In this document: one piece after another, positions 1 to 8,396 of the stretch | Position numbering within the stretch: the first letter of the stretch is position 1 | Layout of the letters: every line of letters begins with the position of its first letter | DNA from: Centipeda periodontii DSM 2778 | GTDB lineage: Bacteria > Bacillota > Negativicutes > Selenomonadales > Selenomonadaceae | Length of the DNA stretch: 64,000 nt | Direction: 5' to 3' | NCBI RefSeq assembly: GCF_000213975.1 | Contig: NZ_GL892076.1 | Location: 1,136,698-1,200,697 of the forward strand | Program-made: the position numbers and the translations under genes | Notes under the pieces: model-generated | Database searches by the model: none | What the model was told of the DNA's origin: nothing | Seen by the model: the letters and a program-made list of their open reading frames with translations, nothing else

Positions 1-297
1 ATGGCGCTCGGCCCTGCATTTCTCTTGCAGCCGAAGCAGCCGTCGCCGCAGAAATACATTCCCTACGAGTGCGGCGTTGATCCGATCGGCTCGCCGTACG
101 TGCAGTATCGCGCGGGGTATTTCCTCTACGCGCTGCTGTTCATCGTGTTTGACATCGAGACGGTGTTCCTCTATCCGTGGGCGGTCGAGTTCCAAATGCT
201 CGGCCTCTTTGCGCTGCTCGAGATGTTTGTCTTTGTCGGGATTCTTGCGCTCGGTCTTGCCTATGCGTGGCGAAAGGGGGATCTCTCATGGAGATAG
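1..297 (+). CDS. nuoA: NADH-quinone oxidoreductase (complex I) subunit A, 5' end missing
   Basis: Small membrane subunit of the proton-pumping complex I. The visible 98 residues hold the NuoA signature: the loop after the first membrane helix ([10 protein letters not shown]), the [21 protein letters not shown] helix region and a third hydrophobic helix near the C-terminus. NuoA is usually about 115-130 residues and its first helix is missing here, so the gene begins before the window; the ATG at position 1 is probably not the true start. The stop overlaps the nuoB start by 10 bases, as expected for a translationally coupled nuo operon. Confidence 0.93.
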   Translation: MALGPAFLLQPKQPSPQKYIPYECGVDPIGSPYVQYRAGYFLYALLFIVFDIETVFLYPWAVEFQMLGLFALLEMFVFVGILALGLAYAWRKGDLSWR

Positions 298-827
298 CGG
301 ATCGTGTTCCCGAAAGTCTGCGGCACAATGTCTTTGTGGTGAAGCTCGACGAACTTCTGCGCTGGGCACATGCCAGCTCCATCTGGCCGCTGTCCTCGGG
401 GCTTGCCTGCTGCGCGATTGAGATGATGAGCACGGCAACGGCGCGCTTCGACCTCGCGCGCTTTGGCTACGAGGTGTTCCGTCCGTGCCCGCGTCAAGCC
501 GATCTCCTCATCGTTGCGGGGACGCTGACGTGGAAGATGGCAGATCCGATCGTGCGTCTTTACGAGGAGATGCCCGAACCGAAGTATGTGATCGCGATGG
601 GCGCGTGCACGATTGCAGGAGGGCCCTTCGCGGACTCCTATGCAGTTGTGCCGGGTGTGGATGAGATCCTGCCCGTGGATGTCTATATCCCCGGCTGCCC
701 ACCGCGCCCCGAGGCACTGATCGACGGCATGCTGAAGCTGCGTGAGAAGATTCTCCATCCGGAGCGCGTGGCGGCGGAGCGCGCCTACTGGGCGCAGCAG
801 GTGGAGAAGAAGGCGGTGAACGCATGA
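288..827 (+). CDS. nuoB: NADH-quinone oxidoreductase subunit B (N2 cluster protein)
   Basis: Peripheral complex I subunit carrying [4Fe-4S] cluster N2, the last carrier before quinone. The 179-residue protein has the ligand cysteines in the expected pattern: the Cys41-Cys42 pair in GLACCAIEM, Cys107 in MGACTIAGG and Cys137 in IPGCPPRP. The family motif around [12 protein letters not shown] is intact. I chose the ATG at 288, which overlaps the end of nuoA; an upstream in-frame extension to 177 lies wholly within nuoA and lacks family similarity. The stop overlaps the nuoC start (ATGA). Confidence 0.96.
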   Translation: MEIADRVPESLRHNVFVVKLDELLRWAHASSIWPLSSGLACCAIEMMSTATARFDLARFGYEVFRPCPRQADLLIVAGTLTWKMADPIVRLYEEMPEPKYVIAMGACTIAGGPFADSYAVVPGVDEILPVDVYIPGCPPRPEALIDGMLKLREKILHPERVAAERAYWAQQVEKKAVNA

Positions 828-1315
828 GAAACGACTATGCTTCGTCAGAAGCGCTCGCTGCGCTCAAGATTGCCTTTCCAAATGCGGAATACGATGCGGA
901 GGCTTCGCATCCAGCCGTCTATATCGGCGCGGAGGAATTGACCGTGTTTCTTACGTTCCTGCGCGACGACAGAGCTTTGCAGCTCACGCGCATGGAGAAC
1001 GTCACGGCGGTTGACTGGAAGGATCGCTATGAGATGGTTTACCATCTCTTTTCGCCGACCCTCCTGCACTGGCTGACGGTGAAGGTGACGCTCGCGCATG
1101 AGGATGCGCCCACAGTGCCGTCCGCGACGGCGGTGTTCCCAGGCGTGGAGTTCGAGGAGCGCGAGGTCTATGACCTTATGGGCATCACATTTACGGGACA
1201 TCCCGATCTCCGGCGCGTGTTCCATCGCGATGATTTTGTCGGGCATCCACTGCGCAAGGACTTTGTACCGCCGCCTCCGCCGAACATCCCGCGCATTCGA
1301 AGGGAGGGGATCTGA
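824..1315 (+). CDS. nuoC: NADH-quinone oxidoreductase subunit C
   Basis: The 163-residue protein matches the 30-kDa subunit of complex I, which packs against NuoD at the quinone site. Recognisable features are the [17 protein letters not shown] strand region and the C-terminal signature from [22 protein letters not shown] through [18 protein letters not shown]. It is a separate protein, not the NuoCD fusion found in E. coli. The start overlaps the nuoB stop and its stop (TGATG) overlaps the nuoD start, so the three are probably co-translated. Confidence 0.96.
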   Translation: MRNDYASSEALAALKIAFPNAEYDAEASHPAVYIGAEELTVFLTFLRDDRALQLTRMENVTAVDWKDRYEMVYHLFSPTLLHWLTVKVTLAHEDAPTVPSATAVFPGVEFEEREVYDLMGITFTGHPDLRRVFHRDDFVGHPLRKDFVPPPPPNIPRIRREGI

Positions 1316-2415
1316 TGGTACGCAGCGAGACCTATACGCTCAACATGGGACCGCAGCACCCCTCGACGCACGGCGTGCTGCAGGTGCAGCTTGAGCTGGA
1401 CGGCGAGCGCATTGTAAAGGCGACGCCGATCATGGGCTACCTCCATCGCGGCATCGAAAAGCTGCTCGAGGATCGGACGTACGTACAGGGGCTGCCCTAT
1501 ACGGACCGCCTTGACTATATCTCGGCGATGAACAACAACTTCGGCTACGCGCTTGCGGTGGAGCAGCTTGCGGGCATCGAAACAACGCCGCGCGCAGAGT
1601 ACATCCGCGTCATTATGGCGGAGCTGAACCGCATCAACAGCCATTTGATCTTTATCGGGACACTCGCGAACGATCTCGGCGCGTCGACGGGGATGCTCTA
1701 CTGCTTCCGTGACCGCGAGAAGATTCTCGACATCTTCAACCTCGTCTGCGGTGCGCGCCAGACGTTTCACTACATCCGCATCGGCGGCGTAAAGGAAGAT
1801 CTCACACCCGAGGCAGAGGTGCTGATCCGCGCATTCCTCGATGAGGTGCCGATCTTCCTTGAGGAGTACAACAAGCTGTTGACGGGCAACGAGATCTTCA
1901 TTCGCCGCATTGTGGGGACATCCCCCATGACGACGGAGCAGGCACTCTCGTACAATATGACGGGGCCGAATCTGCGCGCGACGGGGCTTGCCTTCGACCT
2001 ACGCAAGGTGGACGGCTACAGTGTCTACGATGATTTTGACTTTGATATCCCCGTCGGCAAGAACGGCGACAACTGGGATCGCTATATGGTGAAGCTGAAC
2101 GAGATCGCCGAGAGCGCGAAGATCATCCGTCAGGCGATCGACGGTCTGCCCGAGGGCGACTTTATGGGCAAGAAAGTCCCGAAGGTCATCAAGCCCCCCA
2201 AGGGCGAGGTGTTCAGCCGCACGGAGGGCACGCGCGGCGAGCTCGGCTTCTACATCGTCAGTGACGGCACGACAAAGCCGTACCGCATCCACATCCGCCG
2301 CCCCTCGTTCGTCAACATGCAGGGGCTGAACGCGATGTGCCACGGAATGCTCATCGGCGACTCGGTCGCCGCGTATTCGTCCATCGACCCGATCATGGGC
2401 GAAGTGGACTGCTGA
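1315..2415 (+). CDS. nuoD: NADH-quinone oxidoreductase subunit D
   Basis: The 49-kDa subunit of complex I, related to the large subunit of NiFe hydrogenases; it forms the quinone pocket with NuoB. The 366-residue protein begins with the family signature MGPQHPSTHGVLQ, continues with GYLHRGIEKL and ends in SIDPIMGEVDC, the usual C-terminus where the hydrogenase metal-binding cysteines are lost. Length is normal. It overlaps nuoC by one base. The next gene is nuoH, with no nuoE, nuoF or nuoG between, which is the layout of the eleven-subunit complex that takes electrons from a donor other than NADH through NuoEFG. Confidence 0.97.
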   Translation: MVRSETYTLNMGPQHPSTHGVLQVQLELDGERIVKATPIMGYLHRGIEKLLEDRTYVQGLPYTDRLDYISAMNNNFGYALAVEQLAGIETTPRAEYIRVIMAELNRINSHLIFIGTLANDLGASTGMLYCFRDREKILDIFNLVCGARQTFHYIRIGGVKEDLTPEAEVLIRAFLDEVPIFLEEYNKLLTGNEIFIRRIVGTSPMTTEQALSYNMTGPNLRATGLAFDLRKVDGYSVYDDFDFDIPVGKNGDNWDRYMVKLNEIAESAKIIRQAIDGLPEGDFMGKKVPKVIKPPKGEVFSRTEGTRGELGFYIVSDGTTKPYRIHIRRPSFVNMQGLNAMCHGMLIGDSVAAYSSIDPIMGEVDC

Positions 2416-2427
2416 GGAAGGAGGCGG

Positions 2428-3474
2428 ATGATGGAACTTTCTTTCTTGGGAACGATTGCGCTTACGCTGCGCGCACTCATCTACAGCATCGTACCGATCC
2501 CGTTTGTGGTCGATCTTGTGATGACCTTCGTCGGCATCGCGCTCCTGCTCGGGATTATTTCGATGGCGGCGATCGTCTTTACCTATGCGGAGCGCAAAAT
2601 CTGCGCGTTCATTCAGGTGCGCATCGGTCCGAACCGCGTCGGCGGACGCTTCGGACTGCTTCAGCCGATTGCCGATATGCTCAAACTTATGAGCAAGGAA
2701 GATATCATGCCCGCCGGTGCGGACAAGGTGGTCTGGGCGCTCTCGCCCGCGCTGCTCTTCGTCCCTGCGGCGCTGGTCTATGCGTTCTTCCCGTTCGACG
2801 CGGGCGCGGTGCTCGCGGATGTAAACGTGGGAGTGTTCCTGCTGTTCGCCGTCTCGGGACAGGCGGTTCTGCCATTCCTCATGGGCGGCTACGCATCGAA
2901 CAATAAATACTCGTTCATCGGCGGTATGCGCATTGTTGGGCAGATGCTCAGCTACGAGGCACCACTGCTCTTTTCCTTGCTCGGCGTCATCATGATTACG
3001 GGCTCGCTGCGCCTCGACGACATTGTGCAAATGCAGGCACAGACGAGATGGTTCATCTTTATGCAGCCGCTCGCGTTCGTCATCTTCCTGATTGCGGCGG
3101 TCGCGGAGACGAATCGCACGCCGTTCGATCTCGTCGAGGGCGAGTCCGAGATCATCGCAGGGCCGTTTACAGAGTACTCGGGGATGCGCTGGGCGCTGTT
3201 CTTCCTCGCGGAGTACGCGAATCTGCTGACGGCGGCGATCCTCGCGACGACGTTCTTCCTCGGCGGCTACAGCGGCCCGTCGTTCCTGCCGGGCTTCGTC
3301 TGGTTCGGACTCAAGGCAGTGCTTATGGTGCTGCTCATCATGTGGTTCCGCTGGACGTTCCCGCGCACGCGCGTCGATCAGATTCTCACCTTCGGCTGGA
3401 AGGTGCTCGTGCCGCTCTCGATTCTCAACGTCTTTTTGACGGGCATCGGGATGTATCTCTTCGGCATTGTCTAA
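2428..3474 (+). CDS. nuoH: NADH-quinone oxidoreductase subunit H
   Basis: Integral membrane subunit linking the quinone cavity to the proton-pumping arm. The 348 residues contain about eight hydrophobic helices and the family motifs AERKICAFIQVRIGPNRVG, ETNRTPFDLVEGESEI and AGPFTEYSGMRWALFFLAEY, which line the quinone channel. AGGAGG lies 3 bases before the first ATG and 6 before the adjacent second ATG (2431), so either codon may be used. Seven-hundred-plus bases of dense neighbours on both sides support a single nuo transcript. Confidence 0.97.
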   Translation: MMELSFLGTIALTLRALIYSIVPIPFVVDLVMTFVGIALLLGIISMAAIVFTYAERKICAFIQVRIGPNRVGGRFGLLQPIADMLKLMSKEDIMPAGADKVVWALSPALLFVPAALVYAFFPFDAGAVLADVNVGVFLLFAVSGQAVLPFLMGGYASNNKYSFIGGMRIVGQMLSYEAPLLFSLLGVIMITGSLRLDDIVQMQAQTRWFIFMQPLAFVIFLIAAVAETNRTPFDLVEGESEIIAGPFTEYSGMRWALFFLAEYANLLTAAILATTFFLGGYSGPSFLPGFVWFGLKAVLMVLLIMWFRWTFPRTRVDQILTFGWKVLVPLSILNVFLTGIGMYLFGIV

Positions 3475-3486
3475 GGGGGTGCCCAC

Positions 3487-4158
3487 ATGTTTGGAAAAGG
3501 TTTGCTCACAGGTATGAGCGTCACATGGAAGCACCTCTGGGGCAAGAAGGAAACATTCTGCTACCCCGAAGAGAAACTTCCGATGACGGATAATTTTCGC
3601 GGGGGCAACCTCGCGATGGACTGGCGCGTCTGCATCGGCTGCTCGATGTGCGCGAATGCGTGCCCGAATAAGGCGCTTGAGCTCGACATCGTGCAGGACG
3701 CGAAGAAGAAGCGCCACATGAAATCCTACGTGCACAAGTCGGGACGCTGCCTTTACTGCAATCTCTGCGTAGAGGTCTGCCCCGTCAAGACGCTCGTCTG
3801 GGATAAGGACTATGCGATCTCGACGTGGAGCAAGGAGACGATGACCCACGATGCGATGACCGATCAGGATCGCGAAGACCTTGCGGCGTTCCTGGCACAG
3901 GTCGAGGTCGAGGCGGCGGAGGAAAAGGCAAAGAAGGAAGCCGCCGCCAAGGCAAAGGCGGAGGCTGCCGCGAAGGCGAAAGCCGAGGCAGAGAAGGCTG
4001 CGGCGGAGAATCCCAAGGCGGCTGCCGAGAAAACGCCCGAAAAGCCGGAAGCGACAGCGAAAGTGCCCGCAGCGGGAAAACCTGCGGCAGAAAAGCCGCC
4101 CGCTGCGCCAAAACCCGCCGAAGCAAAAGCAGAACCGAAGGAAGGAGGGACGGCATGA
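3487..4158 (+). CDS. nuoI: NADH-quinone oxidoreductase subunit I with Ala/Lys-rich tail
   Basis: Ferredoxin-like subunit with two [4Fe-4S] clusters (N6a, N6b). The ligands are Cys49/52/55/59 (CIGCSMCANACP) and Cys88/91/94/98 (CLYCNLCVEVCP). The conserved core ends near residue 125. From about 136 to 223 there is a low-complexity tail of alternating Ala, Lys and Glu blocks, then Pro/Ala/Lys, which typical NuoI proteins lack; it should form charged helix or disordered linker. The tail is in frame up to the nuoJ overlap and codon use is like the rest of the operon, so it is not a frameshift artefact. Confidence 0.95.
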   Translation: MFGKGLLTGMSVTWKHLWGKKETFCYPEEKLPMTDNFRGGNLAMDWRVCIGCSMCANACPNKALELDIVQDAKKKRHMKSYVHKSGRCLYCNLCVEVCPVKTLVWDKDYAISTWSKETMTHDAMTDQDREDLAAFLAQVEVEAAEEKAKKEAAAKAKAEAAAKAKAEAEKAAAENPKAAAEKTPEKPEATAKVPAAGKPAAEKPPAAPKPAEAKAEPKEGGTA

Positions 4159-4649
4159 GCATCGTATTCTATTTTCTCGCGGCGGTGACGATCATCGGCG
4201 CACTCGGCGTCGTGCTGTCCCCGAATGTCGTGCACAGCGCGCTCTTCCTCGTGCTCTCCTTCATTGGCGTCGCGGCGATCTACTTCTCCATCGGCGCGGA
4301 GTTCCTCGGCGCGGTGCAGCTGATGGTATACAGCGGCGCGGTCGCCGTCCTCATCGTCATGGCGATCATGCTGACGCGCCGCGACTCCATGGCGCAGTCG
4401 AACCCCTCGCAGAAGCTCTTTCGCCGCGTGGTGACGGGGCTGCTCGCGGGCGGATTCTTCTTCCTCATCGGTCTAGGGATTGTGCTTTCACCCCTGCCGG
4501 ACGGTGATCTCGCTCCGTCCGCAGGCGCGCATGAGATCGCACAGCGGATGCTCGGCACGTACGTCCTGCCGTTTGAGATCGTGGCGGTGCTGCTGCTCGT
4601 CGCGATGGTCGGGGCGCTCGTGCTCGCGAGGGGAGGCGATACGGAATGA
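4155..4649 (+). CDS. nuoJ: NADH-quinone oxidoreductase subunit J
   Basis: Membrane subunit of complex I, 164 residues, with five hydrophobic helices. The family motifs are visible: NVVHSALFLVLSFIGVAAIYFSIGAEFLGAVQLMVYSGAVAVLIVMAIML in two stretches, and a terminal helix rich in Val/Leu. The start at 4155 overlaps the nuoI stop (ATGA) and follows GAAGGAGGG. A longer in-frame reading to 3825 would translate the nuoI tail in the wrong frame and was rejected. The stop overlaps the nuoK start by 4 bases. Confidence 0.95.
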   Translation: MSIVFYFLAAVTIIGALGVVLSPNVVHSALFLVLSFIGVAAIYFSIGAEFLGAVQLMVYSGAVAVLIVMAIMLTRRDSMAQSNPSQKLFRRVVTGLLAGGFFFLIGLGIVLSPLPDGDLAPSAGAHEIAQRMLGTYVLPFEIVAVLLLVAMVGALVLARGGDTE

Positions 4650-4951
4650 TCGGACTGCCTGATCTTCTCTTTGTCGCCGCCGTGCTCTTCTGCATCGGTC
4701 TCTATGGTCTGCTCACGCGGCGCGGCATCATCCCGATCCTCATGTGCGTGGAGCTGATGCTCAACGCGGTCAACATCAACCTCATCGCGTTCGACCGCTT
4801 CTACGCGCACAATATGGAGGGACAGCTCATGGCGCTGTTCTCGATCGCGGTCGCCGCATCCGAGATCGCCGTCGGGCTTGCCCTCGCATTCCGTCTGTAT
4901 CAGATCCGATTCACGACGAATGTCGATGAGCTGGACACGCTCAGAGATTAG
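4646..4951 (+). CDS. nuoK: NADH-quinone oxidoreductase subunit K
   Basis: Small antiporter-like subunit of 101 residues with three membrane helices. It keeps the conserved Glu in helix 2 (CVELMLNAVNINLIAF) and the helix 3 pattern IAVAASEIAVGLALAFRLY, with its second buried Glu; both acidic residues are implicated in proton transfer in known complex I. Length equals the family norm. It overlaps nuoJ by 4 bases and is followed after 14 bases by nuoL. Confidence 0.96.
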   Translation: MIGLPDLLFVAAVLFCIGLYGLLTRRGIIPILMCVELMLNAVNINLIAFDRFYAHNMEGQLMALFSIAVAASEIAVGLALAFRLYQIRFTTNVDELDTLRD

Positions 4952-4965
4952 AGGAGGGGAGAGAT

Positions 4966-6867
4966 ATGTTTACCTTTGCACTGACACATGCCTATCTGAT
5001 CCCCCTGTTCCCTGCGCTCGCATTCCTCATCATCGGGCCGTTCACGCGGCAGGAGAAAAACCTCTCCGCCGCGATTGCGATTACGATGATGTCGCTCGCG
5101 TTCGCGTTCTCCGTATTCGTCGCGCTCGCCACCGTGAACTATCAGATCACGATGAACGATCCGTACGTCATGAAGGCACTCTGGGCGCAGATCGGCGACG
5201 TGAAACTGACGATGGGCGTGCTCATCGACCCCCTGACGGCGATGATGCTCGTCATCGTGACGCTCGTCTCGCTGCTCGTCTACATCTACTCCGTCAGCTA
5301 CATGGAGCACGACGAGGGCATGGGGCGCTTCTTCGCGTTTATCTCGCTGTTCTCGGCGTCCATGCTGGGACTCGTCGTCTCGGTCAACTTCCTCCAGCTC
5401 TATGTGTTCTGGGAGGGCGTCGGACTCTGTTCCTACCTCCTCATCGGCTTCTACTATCACAAGGTATCTGCACGCGAGGCGGCGAAAAAGGCGTTCATCA
5501 CAACGCGCATTGGCGACTTCGGAATGCTCGTCGGCATCCTGCTCGTACAGATGACGTTCGGCACAATGGACTTCATCGAGCTGCGCATGCTCGTGCCTCC
5601 GTACGTTGTTCTTGCGGGGACGGGCTTCCTGACCGTGATCGGACTCCTCCTCTTTATGGGCGCAATCGGAAAGTCGGGACAGTTCCCGTTGCACGTCTGG
5701 CTGCTCGATGCGATGGAAGGACCGACGCCCACATCGGCGCTCATCCACGCGGCGACGATGGTCGCGGCGGGCGTCTACCTCGTCGCGCGCGCGTTCTTTA
5801 TCTTTAGCGAGTCGCCGTTTGTGATGGACTTTATCGCAGGACTCGGCGCGTTTACCGCGCTCTTTGCCGCGATTATCGCCGTGACACAGCGGAAGTTCAA
5901 GTCCGTCCTCGCGTACTCGACCATCAGTCAGCTCGGCTATATGATGCTTGCGGTCGGCGTCGGCGCATTCTCTGCGTCCATGTTCCACCTCATGACGCAT
6001 GCCTTCTTCAAGGCGATGCTCTTTCTCTGTGCGGGTGCGGTCATGCACGCGCTGCACGATGAAACGGACATCACGAAGATGGGCGGTCTGTGGAAGAAGA
6101 TGCCGCTCACGTTCGCGGCGATGGTGGTCGGCGTGCTTGCCATCTCGGGCATTCCGCCGTTTTCGGGCTTCTTCTCCAAGGACGAAATTCTCGCGGCGGT
6201 GATGCACGCGAGCACGCCGCTCTATGTGATTGCGTCGTTTACCTCCTTCCTCACGGCGTTCTACATGGCACGCCTCCTCATCGTGGCGTTTCTCGGCGAG
6301 AGCCGCAGCAAGCATGAGGCACATGAGGTCGACGCATTCATGCGCTGGCCGATGATCATGCTCATCCTGCTTACGCTTGTGAGCGGTCTTTGGGGCTACT
6401 TCGGCGATTTCGCCGTCTGGGTCAATGCGGGCGTGCCGCATCATGCGGCGATCGACTGGACGGTCGCAGGCACGAGTACGGCACTTGCACTCGTCGCGTT
6501 CGCCGCCGCCTATCAGATCTACGGGCGGCACAGCCTGCGGATGGCGATGCGTCAGCGGAGCTTCGGTTTCGTCTATCGCGTTGTCTATCACAAGTTTTAC
6601 ATCGACGAACTCTACGCCTATTTCCGTGAACGATTTGTCTACGGGACGGCGCTCATTCTCAAATGGGTCGATGAAAAGATCTTCGACGGTATCATGTACG
6701 GTCTCGGCGGTTATGCGCTCGCCACGAGCGACCTCCTCACGGAGTCCGCGAACGGGCAGGCACAGCGCTACGTCGTCGTGTTCTATACAGGCGTGCTCAT
6801 TCTCCTGTGCTATGCGCTCTACTGGGCGGTTCAGATCATTGCCTACTGGGGAGGTGGACTGCGATGA
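4966..6867 (+). CDS. nuoL: NADH-quinone oxidoreductase subunit L
   Basis: Largest antiporter-like membrane subunit of complex I (633 residues), homologous to Mrp antiporter subunits. Visible motifs include FWEGVGLCSYLLIGFYY, the proton-channel lysine region GAIGKSGQFPLHVWLLDAMEGPTP and LIHAATMVAAGVYL, and FSGFFSKDEIL. The C-terminal part carries the long lateral helix and a last membrane helix, as in family members of normal length. A strong ribosome site (GAGGAGGGG) precedes the ATG. The stop overlaps the nuoM start. Confidence 0.97.
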   Translation: MFTFALTHAYLIPLFPALAFLIIGPFTRQEKNLSAAIAITMMSLAFAFSVFVALATVNYQITMNDPYVMKALWAQIGDVKLTMGVLIDPLTAMMLVIVTLVSLLVYIYSVSYMEHDEGMGRFFAFISLFSASMLGLVVSVNFLQLYVFWEGVGLCSYLLIGFYYHKVSAREAAKKAFITTRIGDFGMLVGILLVQMTFGTMDFIELRMLVPPYVVLAGTGFLTVIGLLLFMGAIGKSGQFPLHVWLLDAMEGPTPTSALIHAATMVAAGVYLVARAFFIFSESPFVMDFIAGLGAFTALFAAIIAVTQRKFKSVLAYSTISQLGYMMLAVGVGAFSASMFHLMTHAFFKAMLFLCAGAVMHALHDETDITKMGGLWKKMPLTFAAMVVGVLAISGIPPFSGFFSKDEILAAVMHASTPLYVIASFTSFLTAFYMARLLIVAFLGESRSKHEAHEVDAFMRWPMIMLILLTLVSGLWGYFGDFAVWVNAGVPHHAAIDWTVAGTSTALALVAFAAAYQIYGRHSLRMAMRQRSFGFVYRVVYHKFYIDELYAYFRERFVYGTALILKWVDEKIFDGIMYGLGGYALATSDLLTESANGQAQRYVVVFYTGVLILLCYALYWAVQIIAYWGGGLR

Positions 6868-8396
6868 TGACATTTCCGATTCTCTCGGTCATCCTCCTGA
6901 CACCGCTCGCGGCGGCGCTCATCATCGCGCTCCTGCCGGGGCGGCTGCACGATACGATCCGCCAGCTCTCGGCGTTTGCGATGATGGTCGCAACATTGCT
7001 GACACTCTTTGTCTATGCGGACTATGATATGGCACGCGGCGGAATGCAGTACACGGAGTACATCCCGTGGATCACCGATCTCGGTGTTGCGTACTCGCTT
7101 GGCGTCGACGGCATCTCGCTGCCCATGCTGCTCCTCTCGAGCGTCGTGGGGCTTGCCGCCGTCTACAGTTCGTGGCACGTCGAAAAGCGTGTCAAGGAGT
7201 ATTTTGTTCTGCTCCTCATCGTGATTGCGGGCGTCTCGGGGGCATTCCTCGTGCGCGACCTCTTCTTCTTCCTCGTGCTCTGCGAGATGGTCGTCATTCC
7301 GGCGTATCTCATGGTGCTCATCTGGGGCTCCTCGGAGCGCGTTTCGAAAGAGCACGCGGCAATGAAGATGACCATTTTCCTGCTCGTCGGCTCTGCGTTC
7401 ATGCTGCTCGGCGTACTCCTGCTCTACGTGAGCGCGTACGAGTCGGGGATGCGGACGTTTGACTTTGAGGCACTTGCCGCCGCTGCGGTTGCGGGGCACA
7501 TTTCGTGGGAGGTGCAGATCACGGCATTCCTCCTGCTGCTCATCGGCTTCGGCTCGCATCTCTCGATGTTCCCATTCCACATCTGGTCGCCCGACGGCTA
7601 TGCGGGCGCGCCGACGGCGATCTCCATGATCAACGCGGGCGTTGTGAAAAAGATCGGGGGCTACGCGCTCATCCGCATCGGTTTCTTCATCCTGCCGTTC
7701 GGCGCAAAGTTCTGGGCGCCCGTGATTGCCGTGCTCGCGATGATCAACGTCATCTATGCGTCCTACATCGCACTCGCACAGCGCGACATCAAGTACATGA
7801 TCGCATATTCCTCCGTTTCCCACATGGGCTACGTCCTGCTCGGCTTCGCGGCGCTGAACGTCGTGAGTGTGAGCGGTGCGGTCGCCTACATGGTGGCGCA
7901 CGGCATCATGCTCGCGCTCTTCTTCTCGCAGGTCGGCTATGTCTACGAGAAAACGGAACTGCGCAGCGTCGGCGACCTCTGGGGGCTCGCGCACCACATG
8001 CCGCATATCACGGTCGGCTTTATGCTCGCGGGTCTGTGTTCGCTCGGACTGCCGGGTCTGATCGGCTTCATCCCGGAGTTCACGATCTTCGTCGGCATTA
8101 TCGAGGTCTACCCCGTGATCGCCGTGATCGCCGTCTCGGGCATCATCTTCACTGCGTTCTATGTCCTGCGTATGCTCGCGCGCGTCCTCTTCGGACCGCG
8201 TGTGGAACGCTTTGCAAAATTCCCCGACGAGCGCAAGATCGACATCGTGCCGCTCGTCGTGCTCGGCGTGTTCCTTGTCGGCTTCGGCGTCTTCCCGGGG
8301 CTCCTCATGGGCGTTGTGGATACGGGTGTTGCGCCCCTTGCGCCACTCTTTGAGCTGATTCAGGACGCACCGACAATCTTAGGAGGTGGGCACTGA
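6864..8396 (+). CDS. nuoM: NADH-quinone oxidoreductase subunit M
   Basis: Antiporter-like membrane subunit, 510 residues from the ATG at 6864, which follows GGAGGTGG and overlaps the nuoL stop. Motifs typical of NuoM are YSLGVDGISLPMLLL, the conserved Glu in LVLCEMVVIPAYLMV, GFGSHLSMFPFHIWSPDGY and YSSVSHMGYVLLG. The frame can be read back to 6807 but that stretch overlaps nuoL and is not NuoM-like. The stop overlaps the nuoN start by one base. Confidence 0.97.
   Translation: MMTFPILSVILLTPLAAALIIALLPGRLHDTIRQLSAFAMMVATLLTLFVYADYDMARGGMQYTEYIPWITDLGVAYSLGVDGISLPMLLLSSVVGLAAVYSSWHVEKRVKEYFVLLLIVIAGVSGAFLVRDLFFFLVLCEMVVIPAYLMVLIWGSSERVSKEHAAMKMTIFLLVGSAFMLLGVLLLYVSAYESGMRTFDFEALAAAAVAGHISWEVQITAFLLLLIGFGSHLSMFPFHIWSPDGYAGAPTAISMINAGVVKKIGGYALIRIGFFILPFGAKFWAPVIAVLAMINVIYASYIALAQRDIKYMIAYSSVSHMGYVLLGFAALNVVSVSGAVAYMVAHGIMLALFFSQVGYVYEKTELRSVGDLWGLAHHMPHITVGFMLAGLCSLGLPGLIGFIPEFTIFVGIIEVYPVIAVIAVSGIIFTAFYVLRMLARVLFGPRVERFAKFPDERKIDIVPLVVLGVFLVGFGVFPGLLMGVVDTGVAPLAPLFELIQDAPTILGGGH

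Noticed and set aside
1999..3849. A 616-codon open frame on the minus strand
   Set aside because: It is antisense to nuoD, nuoH and nuoI, is full of His/Arg/Asp with no domain, and arises from the GC-rich codon pattern. The same applies to the long minus frames at 4948-6873, 31586-33217 and 39306-41516.
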